Assembly: GCA_046565505.1 (NCBI GenBank)
Contig: JBKHYJ010000048.1
Location: 1 to 14,650 of the forward strand
Source: JBKHYJ01 sp046565505
GTDB lineage: Bacteria > Acidobacteriota > Blastocatellia > UBA7656
Direction of reading: 5' to 3'
Length of the DNA stretch: 14,650 bases
The notes under the pieces are model-generated. The model made no database searches and was not told where the DNA came from. It saw only the letters and a list, made by a program, of their open reading frames with translations. A program made the translations under genes and the position numbers. The first letter of the stretch is position 1. Every line of letters begins with the position of its first letter. This document shows, in pieces, positions 6,952 through 13,181 of the stretch.

Positions 6952-7497
6952 ATGGAGATCAGATTAAGAGAGCGTTACAGGAACGAGATACTGCCGGCCT
7001 TGATGAAGGAGTTCAATTACACGAACCCGATGGCCGTGCCTAAGATCGAAAAGATAGTTTTGAATATGGGCGTGGGCCGCGAGGCCCAGAACAACCCGAA
7101 AGTGTTCGACCAGGCGACGATGGAGCTTTCGACGATCGCGGGCCAGAAGCCCGTCATTACGAAGGCGAAGAAATCAATCGCCGCCTTCAAGCTGCGGACC
7201 GGCATGCCCGTGGGCGTTTCCGTCACGCTGCGCGGCGAGCGCATGTACGAGTTTCTCGACCGCTTCATAAACGCAGTGCTGCCCCGCGTGCGCGACTTCC
7301 GCGGCGTAAGCCCGCGCGCCTTCGATGGGCGCGGCAACTACACGATCGGAATAAAGGATCAGTTGATCTTCCCCGAGATAGACTTCAACAAAGTCGACAG
7401 GGCGCGGGGCATGAATATTTCTATAGTCACGACGGCACGGACGGACGAGGAGGGCCGCGCCCTCCTGCGCCAATTCGGCATGCCGTTTATGAAGTAG
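6952..7497 (+). CDS. rplE: 50S ribosomal protein L5
   Basis: This 181-residue protein is L5 (uL5), which binds 5S rRNA in the central protuberance. The motifs MAVPKIEKIVLNMGVGREAQ, KKSIAAFKLRTGMPVG, RDFRGVSPRAFDGRGNY and the C-terminal RALLRQFGMPF are all conserved. Length is typical. Six of its 14 Ile codons are ATA, unusual for a GC-rich genome. The first codons are AT-rich compared with the rest of the gene. Confidence 0.98.
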   Translation: MEIRLRERYRNEILPALMKEFNYTNPMAVPKIEKIVLNMGVGREAQNNPKVFDQATMELSTIAGQKPVITKAKKSIAAFKLRTGMPVGVSVTLRGERMYEFLDRFINAVLPRVRDFRGVSPRAFDGRGNYTIGIKDQLIFPEIDFNKVDRARGMNISIVTTARTDEEGRALLRQFGMPFMK

Positions 7498-7538
7498 CAG
7501 GCGGCCGCAAGAGGCCGACCGCTGAAAGCTTAAAAGTT

Positions 7539-7823
7539 ATGGCAAGAACATCATCAGTGTATAAGGCTAATGAGCTTAAGCGAGCTCTCGAAAATGCTAA
7601 GCGCCGCGTGAAGGAGCAGCAGGGGTCCGCCGATAAGAAGGCGGTCAAGCGCGCGAAGGCGGGGGGGATGAACCTCAATATTTTCACGTCGCGCGTGCAC
7701 AACCGCTGCCGCCGCTGCGGCCGGGGGCGCGGCTACCTGCGCAAGTTCGCGCTCTGCCGGATATGCTTCCGCGACCTCGCCCTGGAAGGGCACATCCCGG
7801 GCGTTACGAAGTCGAGCTGGTAA
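7539..7823 (+). CDS. rpsN: 30S ribosomal protein S14, long form with zinc site
   Basis: The C-terminal half (about residues 50-94) is a zinc-binding S14 (uS14): Cys57, Cys60, Cys73 and Cys76 form CxxC-x12-CxxC, followed by FRDLALEGHIPGVTKSSW. The usual zinc form is about 61 residues, whereas this one is 94, with about 33 extra residues between the MARTSSVYKANELKR start and the FTSRVHNRC core. The internal ATG at 7668 would give a 51-residue protein shorter than any standard form, so ATG 7539 is preferred, although its ribosome-binding site is weak. S14 sits in the 30S head and is essential for late assembly. Confidence 0.95.
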   Translation: MARTSSVYKANELKRALENAKRRVKEQQGSADKKAVKRAKAGGMNLNIFTSRVHNRCRRCGRGRGYLRKFALCRICFRDLALEGHIPGVTKSSW

Positions 7824-7832
7824 TGAGGTGAT

Positions 7833-7861
7833 GCCGCGCGCCGCGCGGCGGCCCTCGGGCC
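7833..7861 (+). repeat. Two adjacent hairpins in the rpsN-rpsH gap
   Basis: GCCGCGC (7833-7839) pairs with GCGCGGC (7843-7849) over a 3-base loop. Directly after it, GGCCC (7850-7854) pairs with GGGCC (7857-7861). They lie between the rpsN stop and the rpsH ribosome-binding site. A short T run (7871-7874) follows ten bases later, too far for a canonical terminator. Confidence 0.45.
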
Positions 7862-7884
7862 TCGGCCATGTTTTAGGAGAAGTG

Positions 7885-8277
7885 ATGACAGATCCGATAG
7901 CTGACATGCTCACGCGCGTGCGCAACGCGTACGCGGCGAAACATCAGAAAGTTGACGTGCCGGTCTCGAACATCAAGCTCGAGATCGCCCGCATACTTAA
8001 GGAAGAAGGGTTCATAAACAATTACAAAGTCATAGGCGAGGGGCCTCGCCGCAACATCCGCGTTTACCTTCGCTACGGGCCTCGCGGCGAGGTGGTGATG
8101 TCGAAGGTCGAGCGCGTGTCGAAGCCCGGCTGTCGCGTTTACGTCAACAGCGCGTCCATACCGAAGGTGCTCGCGGGTATGGGCATCAACATTCTTTCAA
8201 CGTCGCGCGGCGTGATGACGGACCGCCGCGCGCGCCGCGAGAAGGTGGGCGGCGAGATACTCTGCCGAGTCTACTAG
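7885..8277 (+). CDS. rpsH: 30S ribosomal protein S8
   Basis: This 130-residue protein is S8 (uS8), a primary 16S rRNA binder and, in E. coli, the translational repressor of the spc operon. The start MTDPIADMLTRVRNA and the C-terminal GINILSTSRGVMTDRRARRE are family signatures. The frame is open upstream to 7828, but ATG 7885 is selected for the conserved N-terminus and the AGGAG at 7875-7879. Whether autoregulation exists here cannot be told; no obvious mimic of the S8 site was recognised near rplE. Confidence 0.98.
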   Translation: MTDPIADMLTRVRNAYAAKHQKVDVPVSNIKLEIARILKEEGFINNYKVIGEGPRRNIRVYLRYGPRGEVVMSKVERVSKPGCRVYVNSASIPKVLAGMGINILSTSRGVMTDRRARREKVGGEILCRVY

Positions 8278-8351
8278 GGCGACGACGAGTCACGGGCGGG
8301 CGGGGCCTGGCCCATGCTGTTTATCGCCCGCCGCTGTTTTGGAGTTTTGCA

Positions 8352-8906
8352 ATGTCGAGAATAGGTAAGAAACCGATAGCAATACCGAAGGGCGTCAAGA
8401 TCAACATCAATGACGGCGCGGTCGAGGTGACGGGGCCGAAGGGGTCGCTTAAGACCGCCGTGCCCGAGGGAATCACCTTCCGCGTCGATGGCGACCAGTT
8501 GATCGCCGAACGCGAATCCAACGACCACGCCGCGCTGCATGGGCTTGCCCGCGCGCTCGTCCAGAATTCGGTGACGGGCGTGACCGAAGGCTTCGTCCGC
8601 CAGCTCGACGTGGTGGGCGTCGGCTACAAGGCGGACCTGCAGAAGGGCCGCGTCATATTCAACCTCGGGTATTCGCACCCCATCGAGTTCCCGCTCCCCA
8701 AGGGCATCGACGTGAAGATCGAGCGCGTGAATAAACCGATCCAGCAATACCAGACCACGCTCACGATCACGGGGATAGACCGCCAGCAGGTGGGACAGGT
8801 CGCGGCCGACATGCGGAGCCTCCGCCAGCCCGACCCTTATAAGGGCAAAGGCGTGCGCTATACTAACGAGGTGCTGAAACTCAAGCCCGGCAAGACCGGC
8901 AAGTAG
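8352..8906 (+). CDS. rplF: 50S ribosomal protein L6
   Basis: This 184-residue protein is L6 (uL6), with two tandem copies of the same alpha/beta fold, located near the sarcin-ricin loop and factor-binding site. The MSRIGKKPIAIPKGV start and the C-terminal PDPYKGKGVRYTNEVLKLKPGK are diagnostic. Length is typical. A GGAG at 8341-8344 with 7-base spacing precedes the start. The 74-base gap before it (8278-8351) contains a GCGGGCG/CGCCCGC inverted repeat followed by a few T residues that overlap the rplF initiation region. Confidence 0.98.
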   Translation: MSRIGKKPIAIPKGVKININDGAVEVTGPKGSLKTAVPEGITFRVDGDQLIAERESNDHAALHGLARALVQNSVTGVTEGFVRQLDVVGVGYKADLQKGRVIFNLGYSHPIEFPLPKGIDVKIERVNKPIQQYQTTLTITGIDRQQVGQVAADMRSLRQPDPYKGKGVRYTNEVLKLKPGKTGK

Positions 8907-8911
8907 TGTGA

Positions 8912-8956
8912 GGCGGCGCGTGGGCGGAGGCGTCCGCCCTCTTCCCGCGCGCCGCC
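8912..8956 (+). repeat. Nested perfect hairpin downstream of rplF
   Basis: The outer stem GGCGGCGCG (8912-8920) pairs perfectly with CGCGCCGCC (8948-8956). The inner stem GGGCGGA (8922-8928) pairs with TCCGCCC (8933-8939) over a 4-base loop. This would be a very stable RNA structure. There is no downstream T tract, so it is not a canonical intrinsic terminator. Confidence 0.6.
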
Positions 8957-8965
8957 CGTCAAGTA

Positions 8966-9001
8966 GTCGCTGAGGTGATGGCGGCCGGCCCGATCAGCGA
9001 C
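8966..9001 (+). repeat. 8-bp inverted repeat immediately upstream of rplR
   Basis: GTCGCTGA (8966-8973) pairs perfectly with TCAGCGAC (8994-9001). The 20-base loop contains an ATG at 8978 just after GAGGTG, which looks like an initiation site but lies in another frame from rplR. The right arm ends directly before the real rplR ribosome-binding site (GAGGTGA at 9003-9009). Confidence 0.5.
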
Positions 9002-9015
9002 CGAGGTGAATGGAA

Positions 9016-9375
9016 ATGGCGAAGAAGACAAGCCAGGAGATACGCAAAGCAGTTCATAAAAGAATCCGTAATAAGATCGCGGGCACGGGCGAGCGCCCCC
9101 GCCTGGCGGTCTTTCGCAGCGTGAATCATATCTACGCCCAGGTGATAGATGATACGAAAGGGGTGACGCTGGCCTCTGCCTCGTCGACCGAGCCCGGCAT
9201 GCGCGGGAACTCGGGCGGGAACATCGCGGCCGCCAAAGAGATCGGCAGGCTGATAGCAGAGCGGGCTAAAGAGAAGGGGATCAGCCGCGTCGTGTTCGAC
9301 CGGGGCGGCTACATCTATCATGGCCGCGTGCGCAACCTTGCCGAAGCGGCGCGCGAGGCGGGGCTGGAGTTTTAG
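9016..9375 (+). CDS. rplR: 50S ribosomal protein L18
   Basis: This 119-residue protein is L18 (uL18), which binds 5S rRNA together with L5. The RPRLAVFRSVNHIYAQVIDD segment and the end YHGRVRNLAEAAREAGLEF are typical, as is the length. ATG 9016 (giving MAKKTSQEIRK) is preferred over the in-frame ATG at 9010 because GAGGTGA at 9003-9009 directly abuts 9010 but is well spaced from 9016. The two-residue difference does not affect the identification. Confidence 0.96.
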   Translation: MAKKTSQEIRKAVHKRIRNKIAGTGERPRLAVFRSVNHIYAQVIDDTKGVTLASASSTEPGMRGNSGGNIAAAKEIGRLIAERAKEKGISRVVFDRGGYIYHGRVRNLAEAAREAGLEF

Positions 9376-9423
9376 GTCGCGGGGCGCGGGTTGACAGGCA
9401 GGTCATCACTTTTAATCCGCGAC
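9376..9423 (+). repeat. 7-bp inverted repeat spanning the rplR-rpsE gap
   Basis: GTCGCGG (9376-9382) starts at the first base after the rplR stop and pairs perfectly with CCGCGAC (9417-9423), which ends 13 bases before the rpsE start. As in the heptad elements, the arms sit at the two ends of the spacer. Confidence 0.45.
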
Positions 9424-9436
9424 CGATTGAGGGTTT

Positions 9437-9940
9437 ATGGAACGAATAGACGCAGCAGGGCTGGATCTTAAAGATCAAGTTATTTCTATCAACCGCGTGA
9501 CGAAAGTGGTCAAGGGCGGCAAGAACCTCTCGTTCGCCGCGCTCGTCGTTGTCGGCAACGAGAAAGGCGTCGTGGGGTTCGGTTCGGGCAAGGCGCGCGA
9601 GGTGCCGCTTGCGATTAAGAAGGGCATCGAGGCGGCCAAGAAGAACCTCATACGCGTACCGCTGTCGGGGAACACTGTGCCCCATCAGGTGACGGGCGTT
9701 TACGGCTCGGGCCGCGTGCTGCTCAAGCCCGCCCCCGAAGGCAAGGGGGTGATAGCGGGCGGCGCGGTACGCGCCATCATGCAACTGGTCGGCGTGCGCG
9801 ACGTGGTGACGAAATCAATCGGCACGTCGAACCCTCACAACGTCGTGAGGGCGACCTTCGAGGGGCTGAGGGGGCTGAAGGATCCTGCCATCGTCGCCCG
9901 CCTGCGCAGGCAGACGGCCGAAGAGGTACAGACCGCGTAG
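9437..9940 (+). CDS. rpsE: 30S ribosomal protein S5
   Basis: This 167-residue protein is S5 (uS5), near the mRNA entry site and decoding fidelity region. The motifs VTKVVKGGKNLSFAALVVVGN and GFGSGKAREVPLAIKKG, the dsRNA-binding-like N domain and the C-terminal KSIGTSNPHNVVRATFEGL are clear. Length is typical. A GAGGG (9429-9433) precedes ATG 9437 with 3-base spacing, which is short but consistent with the conserved start of the domain. Confidence 0.98.
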   Translation: MERIDAAGLDLKDQVISINRVTKVVKGGKNLSFAALVVVGNEKGVVGFGSGKAREVPLAIKKGIEAAKKNLIRVPLSGNTVPHQVTGVYGSGRVLLKPAPEGKGVIAGGAVRAIMQLVGVRDVVTKSIGTSNPHNVVRATFEGLRGLKDPAIVARLRRQTAEEVQTA

Positions 9941-9948
9941 TCGCGTGC

Positions 9949-10019
9949 GAGCCGCGGGCCCCGGGCGATGATTTGGTAACGGACTCTTGTTGTTATCCGC
10001 CGCCCCGCGAGCGCGGCTC
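9949..10019 (+). repeat. Distant 8-bp inverted repeat bounding the rpsE-rpmD gap
   Basis: GAGCCGCG (9949-9956) is complementary to CGCGGCTC (10012-10019), 55 bases apart. The inner part also contains GGTAAC and GTTATCC, which could pair with one bulge. Again the arms lie near the two ends of the gap. Confidence 0.35.
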
Positions 10020-10045
10020 ATCGTTCAAATAGAGGGGTGTTAATT

Positions 10046-10264
10046 ATGTCATCGGCCAACACGGAAACAGATCAGAATCAATCGAGCGGCCAGACGATAA
10101 GAATCCAATGGTACCGTTCAACAATCTGCGCGCCCAAGTCGCATAAAACTATCGTTCGCAGCCTCGGGCTGACGAAGCTCAACCAGATAGTTGAGCGCCC
10201 CGACACGGCGTCGATGCGCGGCATGGTTAAGAAGGTTCCTCACCTGTTGCGAATCGTCGAGTAG
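10046..10264 (+). CDS. rpmD: 50S ribosomal protein L30
   Basis: This 72-residue protein is L30 (uL30), a small large-subunit protein near 5S rRNA. The body IRIQWYRSTICAPKSHK, TIVRSLGLTKLNQIVERPDT and RGMVKKVPHLLRI fits the family. About 15 polar residues (MSSANTETDQNQSSG) precede the core, making it longer than the common ~60 residues. ATG 10046 has GAGGGG (10032-10037) at 8-base spacing; the in-frame GTG at 10037 overlaps that site and is rejected. Confidence 0.95.
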   Translation: MSSANTETDQNQSSGQTIRIQWYRSTICAPKSHKTIVRSLGLTKLNQIVERPDTASMRGMVKKVPHLLRIVE

Positions 10265-10305
10265 GACTCGGCATTCATTATTCGGGCCGCAGGTGGTAGG
10301 ATAAC

Positions 10306-10345
10306 GCCGGGTGCCCGCGCGATGCCGGGCGCGTCATGACCCGGC
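10306..10345 (+). repeat. Nested inverted repeat upstream of rplO
   Basis: GCCGGGT (10306-10312) pairs perfectly with ACCCGGC (10339-10345), and inside it GCCCG (10313-10317) pairs with CGGGC (10326-10330). The structure ends 7 bases before the GGAG ribosome-binding site of rplO. No T tract follows. Confidence 0.5.
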
Positions 10346-10362
10346 GAATTCTGGAGTAAACT

Positions 10363-10851
10363 ATGGCACTAGGTATACACAACATCGGCGCGCCGAAGGG
10401 CGCGAACAGGAATAAAAAGCGCGTGGGGCGCGGCCCCGGGTCGGGCCTGGGGAAGACGTCCGGGCGGGGGCACAAGGGCCAGAAGTCGCGTTCCGGTTAT
10501 TCGGGACGCCCCGGCTTTGAAGGCGGCCAGATGCCGCTCCAGCGGCGCCTGCCGAAGCGCGGCTTCACCAACATTTTTAAGAAAAAATGGGTCGAGGTGC
10601 AGCTCTCCGACCTCGACAGAAGGTTTGAAGCGGCCGACGAGATAACGCCTGAACTTATGGTCGAGCGTGGTATTATTAAAAAGGGCCGCCTGGCCCGTTT
10701 CGACGGCGTGGTCGTTCTCGGCGGCGATCTTACGAAGGCTTTGAACGTGTCGGCGCACCGCTTCACCCAGGGCGCGAGGGCGAAGATCGAGGCCGCCGGC
10801 GGCAAGGCCACGCTGGTTGAGGCCGCCGGGGGCGAAGCCGAACAGAATTAG
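10363..10851 (+). CDS. rplO: 50S ribosomal protein L15
   Basis: This 162-residue protein is L15 (uL15), a Gly/Arg-rich assembly protein of the 50S subunit. The N-terminal NKKRVGRGPGSGLGKTSGRG, the GRPGFEGGQMPLQRRLPKRGF block and the C-terminal globular part ending around KIEAAGGKATLVE are typical. It is slightly longer than the ~145-residue norm because of a tail (AAGGEAEQN) and internal residues. A GGAG (10353-10356) precedes ATG 10363 with 6-base spacing. Confidence 0.98.
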   Translation: MALGIHNIGAPKGANRNKKRVGRGPGSGLGKTSGRGHKGQKSRSGYSGRPGFEGGQMPLQRRLPKRGFTNIFKKKWVEVQLSDLDRRFEAADEITPELMVERGIIKKGRLARFDGVVVLGGDLTKALNVSAHRFTQGARAKIEAAGGKATLVEAAGGEAEQN

Positions 10852-10882
10852 CGGCGGCTTACGCGGCCCGCGCGACGCGGGG

Positions 10883-10953
10883 TCAATGAGTGGCAAACGC
10901 CGGCCGGGGTCGTGCCGGTTGTCACTCATTAGTTGTCAGTGGTCACTGGTAGT
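10883..10953 (+). repeat. Inverted heptad-repeat element D (TTGTCAG type), rplO-secY gap
   Basis: The right arm (10919-10953) has five units at 10919, 10926, 10933, 10940 and 10947; the third is TTGTCAG and the first TTGTCAC. The left arm (10883-10896) has two units complementary to the first two. The arms give a 12-bp stem (10885-10896 with 10919-10930, one G-U pair), extended by CCGGC (10900-10904) pairing with GCCGG (10914-10918). The right arm also contains the small palindrome CAGTGGTCACTG (10937-10948). It ends 15 bases before the secY start. Confidence 0.65.
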
Positions 10954-10968
10954 AAAGGGGTCCTTCTC

Positions 10969-12423
10969 ATGATCGAGAATTTCTTCAACAGCATCCGCAA
11001 CATCTTCGCCGTTCCCGACCTGCGCAAGCGCGTCTTATTCACGCTGGCGATGCTGGCCGTTTACCGCCTGGGCTCGCATGTGCGCACGCCCGGCATCGAC
11101 CCCGCCGTGCTCGCGAACCTGTGGGAGCAGGGGACGATGCACCGCAGCCTCGCCGGGGTCATGGACCTGTTTTCGGGCGGTAACTTTAAAGTCGTCTCGA
11201 TCTTCGCGCTCGGGATCACGCCCTACATCACCGCCTCGATCATCCTCCAACTGATGACCGTCGTGAGCGCGCGGCTGAAGGCGCTTCAGGAGGAAGGCGA
11301 GCTGGGGCGGCGGAAGATTACGCAGTACACTCGGTATCTGACGGTCGTTTTGTGCGCGGTCCAATCGTTCGGCATCGCCTACTGGCTTCAGAACCAGGTG
11401 ACGAGCTCCGGCTCGCTCGTCTACAACCCGGGCCCCAGCTTCATCGCCATGACGATGCTGACGTTGGCGACCGGCACGACTTTCATCATGTGGCTTGGCG
11501 AACAGATAACCGAGCGGGGCGTCGGCAATGGCATAAGCCTGATAATCTTCGCGGGCATAGTGCTGCGCCTGCCTTCGGCGGCGGAGACCATCTACGATAA
11601 GCTAACGGGCGGCGGCACGGGACAGGCGCTCGGCGTGATCGCGATGGTCGTGTTGATGATCCTCGTGATCGCCGCGATAGTTTTTGTCGAGCGGGGCTTC
11701 CGCAAGATACCGATCAACCATGCCCGCAGGATGGTCGGCCGCCAGTCCATCCCGCAGCAGCAGACGCATATGCCGCTGAAGGTCAACATGGGCGGCGTCA
11801 TCCCCGTCATCTTCGCGTCTTCGATACTGGCTTTCCCTCAGACGATTCTCGGCTTCATAGGGGGCGACCCGACCCAGACCGAGGGGTGGCGCGGGTGGCT
11901 CGGCAGGTTCGCTATGGAACTGGGCCAGGGCGCGCACCCGCTGCACTACCTCGTCTACTCCGCGGCGATCATCTTCTTCACCTTTTTCTACGTCTCTATC
12001 ATCTTCAACACGGACGAGGTGGCGGGCAACCTCCGCAAGAATGGCGCTTTCATCCCGGGCATACGTCCCGGCAAGCGGACTTCCGATTACCTCAACGAGA
12101 TATTGACGCGGCTGACGACCGTCGGCGCCTTGTACCTGGCGCTGGTCGCGCTGCTGCCCCAGTTCCTGCTTCAAGGCTTCCAGTTCCAATACATCCCGCT
12201 GGTGGGGCAGTCGATTGACAACGTGCTCCGCTCGAACCCATTGACCTCGTGGGTGACAACCGGGATGGGGGTGAATTTTTACTTCGGAGGGACGAGCCTG
12301 CTGATCGTCATCGGCGTCGCGATGGACACGATGAACCAGATCGAGTCCCAACTTATCATGCGCCATTACGATGGCTTCCTGGGCCCGCGCGGGCGTCGCC
12401 TGCGCGGCCGCCGCAGCATGTGA
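10969..12423 (+). CDS. secY: Preprotein translocase subunit SecY
   Basis: This 484-residue polytopic inner-membrane protein is SecY, the channel that moves unfolded preproteins across or into the membrane with SecE, SecG and SecA. Many long hydrophobic segments fit the ten-helix fold. Signatures include GVMDLFSGGNFKVVSIFALG (plug region), ITPYITASIILQLM, GEQITERGVGNGISLIIFAG and NMGGVIPVIFASS. It is moderately longer than the ~440-residue norm. The ATG at 10969 (MIENFFNSIRN) with GGGG at 10957-10960 is preferred to the upstream in-frame start at 10933, which would add residues encoded by the repeat. It lies in its usual place after rplO. Confidence 0.98.
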   Translation: MIENFFNSIRNIFAVPDLRKRVLFTLAMLAVYRLGSHVRTPGIDPAVLANLWEQGTMHRSLAGVMDLFSGGNFKVVSIFALGITPYITASIILQLMTVVSARLKALQEEGELGRRKITQYTRYLTVVLCAVQSFGIAYWLQNQVTSSGSLVYNPGPSFIAMTMLTLATGTTFIMWLGEQITERGVGNGISLIIFAGIVLRLPSAAETIYDKLTGGGTGQALGVIAMVVLMILVIAAIVFVERGFRKIPINHARRMVGRQSIPQQQTHMPLKVNMGGVIPVIFASSILAFPQTILGFIGGDPTQTEGWRGWLGRFAMELGQGAHPLHYLVYSAAIIFFTFFYVSIIFNTDEVAGNLRKNGAFIPGIRPGKRTSDYLNEILTRLTTVGALYLALVALLPQFLLQGFQFQYIPLVGQSIDNVLRSNPLTSWVTTGMGVNFYFGGTSLLIVIGVAMDTMNQIESQLIMRHYDGFLGPRGRRLRGRRSM

Positions 12424-12428
12424 AACTT

Positions 12429-13118
12429 ATGCCTAGCATATTCGTCTTGATGGGGCCGCAAGGCGCGGGCAAGGGCACGCAGGCTCAGATGCTCGCCGAC
12501 AGCTTCCACTTGCCGATTGTCGCGACCGGCGACATGTTGCGCGACATTGCCCTGACCGACACCCCGCTCGGCCACCAAGTCAGGGCGGTCCAGGCGGCGG
12601 GCCAGCTCGTATCCGACGACATACTCGCGGAGGTCGTGAAGACTCGCCTGAGCAATTGCGACTGCGACGGGGGGTGTATCCTCGATGGGTTTCCGAGGAC
12701 GTTGCCGCAAGCGCGGCTGCTGGAAAGGATAGCCCATTCTCGGGGCCGGCGAATATCCGTCGTCAAGATAGACGTTCCGCGCGAGCTGCTTTTCAAGCGG
12801 CTTACGGGCCGCCGGACCTGCACGGCATGCGGGGCCATCTATCACGTGGAGTTCATGCCGAGCAGGCAGGATGGCATTTGCGACCTGGATGGGCAGCCGC
12901 TATTCACGCGGTCGGATGACTACCCGGAGGCTATAGAGAACCGCCTCGCGCTTTACGACGAGAAGACGCGGCCGCTGCTCGACTACTACGGCGAGTCGGG
13001 CCGCCTGTATAAAGTGGACGGCACGGGCACGCCCGAAGAAGTGTTCGGCCGGATCGCCGAGGTGGTCAAAAGAGAATCGGCGTCGGAGGCCGGCCGCAAA
13101 GTGATGAACGATGAATGA
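12429..13118 (+). CDS. adk: Adenylate kinase (long, zinc-LID form)
   Basis: Adenylate kinase interconverts ATP + AMP and 2 ADP in the cytosol. This 229-residue protein has the P-loop GPQGAGKGT (residues 9-17), the AMP-site TGD (33-35), DGFPR (86-90) and an R(R)TC LID region with Cys131, Cys134, Cys151 and Asp154, the Cys3/Asp zinc arrangement known from Gram-positive enzymes. The gene starts 5 bases after secY; an in-frame GTG at 12420 overlaps the secY stop (GTGA) and is an alternative start adding three residues. Neither has a clear ribosome-binding site, so coupling with secY is likely. The last codons (VMNDE) are written by GATGAAC-type heptamers. Confidence 0.95.
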   Translation: MPSIFVLMGPQGAGKGTQAQMLADSFHLPIVATGDMLRDIALTDTPLGHQVRAVQAAGQLVSDDILAEVVKTRLSNCDCDGGCILDGFPRTLPQARLLERIAHSRGRRISVVKIDVPRELLFKRLTGRRTCTACGAIYHVEFMPSRQDGICDLDGQPLFTRSDDYPEAIENRLALYDEKTRPLLDYYGESGRLYKVDGTGTPEEVFGRIAEVVKRESASEAGRKVMNDE

Positions 13119-13169
13119 CGAGCGCGGGGAAGTTCGCCCCCGCTCGTCGTTTGTGATCCGCGGCTCATC
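13103..13169 (+). repeat. Inverted heptad-repeat element E (GATGAAC type), adk 3' end and adk-map gap
   Basis: Three consecutive units start at 13103 (GATGAAC), 13110 (GATGAAT) and 13117 (GACGAGC). After an 18-base core the right arm has in-phase units at 13142 (GCTCGTC), 13149, 13156 and 13163 (GCTCATC), the middle two degraded. The inner units form a stem: 13117-13124 pairs perfectly with 13141-13148, extended by GGGG (13126-13129) with CCCC (13137-13140). The left arm lies within the coding sequence and encodes the Adk C-terminus. As there is only a short GTTTGT after the stem, terminator activity is doubtful. Confidence 0.6.
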
Positions 13170-13181
13170 AGTCCGTTATTT

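Noticed and set aside
7828..7884. Upstream extension of rpsH, with a GAGGTGATG start-like sequence
   Set aside because: The S8 N-terminus MTDPIADML is strongly conserved and has its own AGGAG site; the extra residues are encoded by the hairpin DNA.
9391..9416. Promoter with a perfect TTGACA at 9391-9396 before rpsE
   Set aside because: The best -10 candidate, TTTAAT at 9411-9416, is only 14 bases away, and no acceptable -10 occurs at 16-18 bases.
11602..12366. 254-residue minus-strand open frame opposite secY
   Set aside because: Composition (Arg/Asp/His-rich) is what reversing a membrane protein gene gives; no recognizable motif and no ribosome-binding site was found.
13117..13155. Rho-independent terminator after adk
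   Set aside because: The stem is good, but only a short GTTTGT follows and map continues on the same strand, so it is better seen as part of heptad element E.
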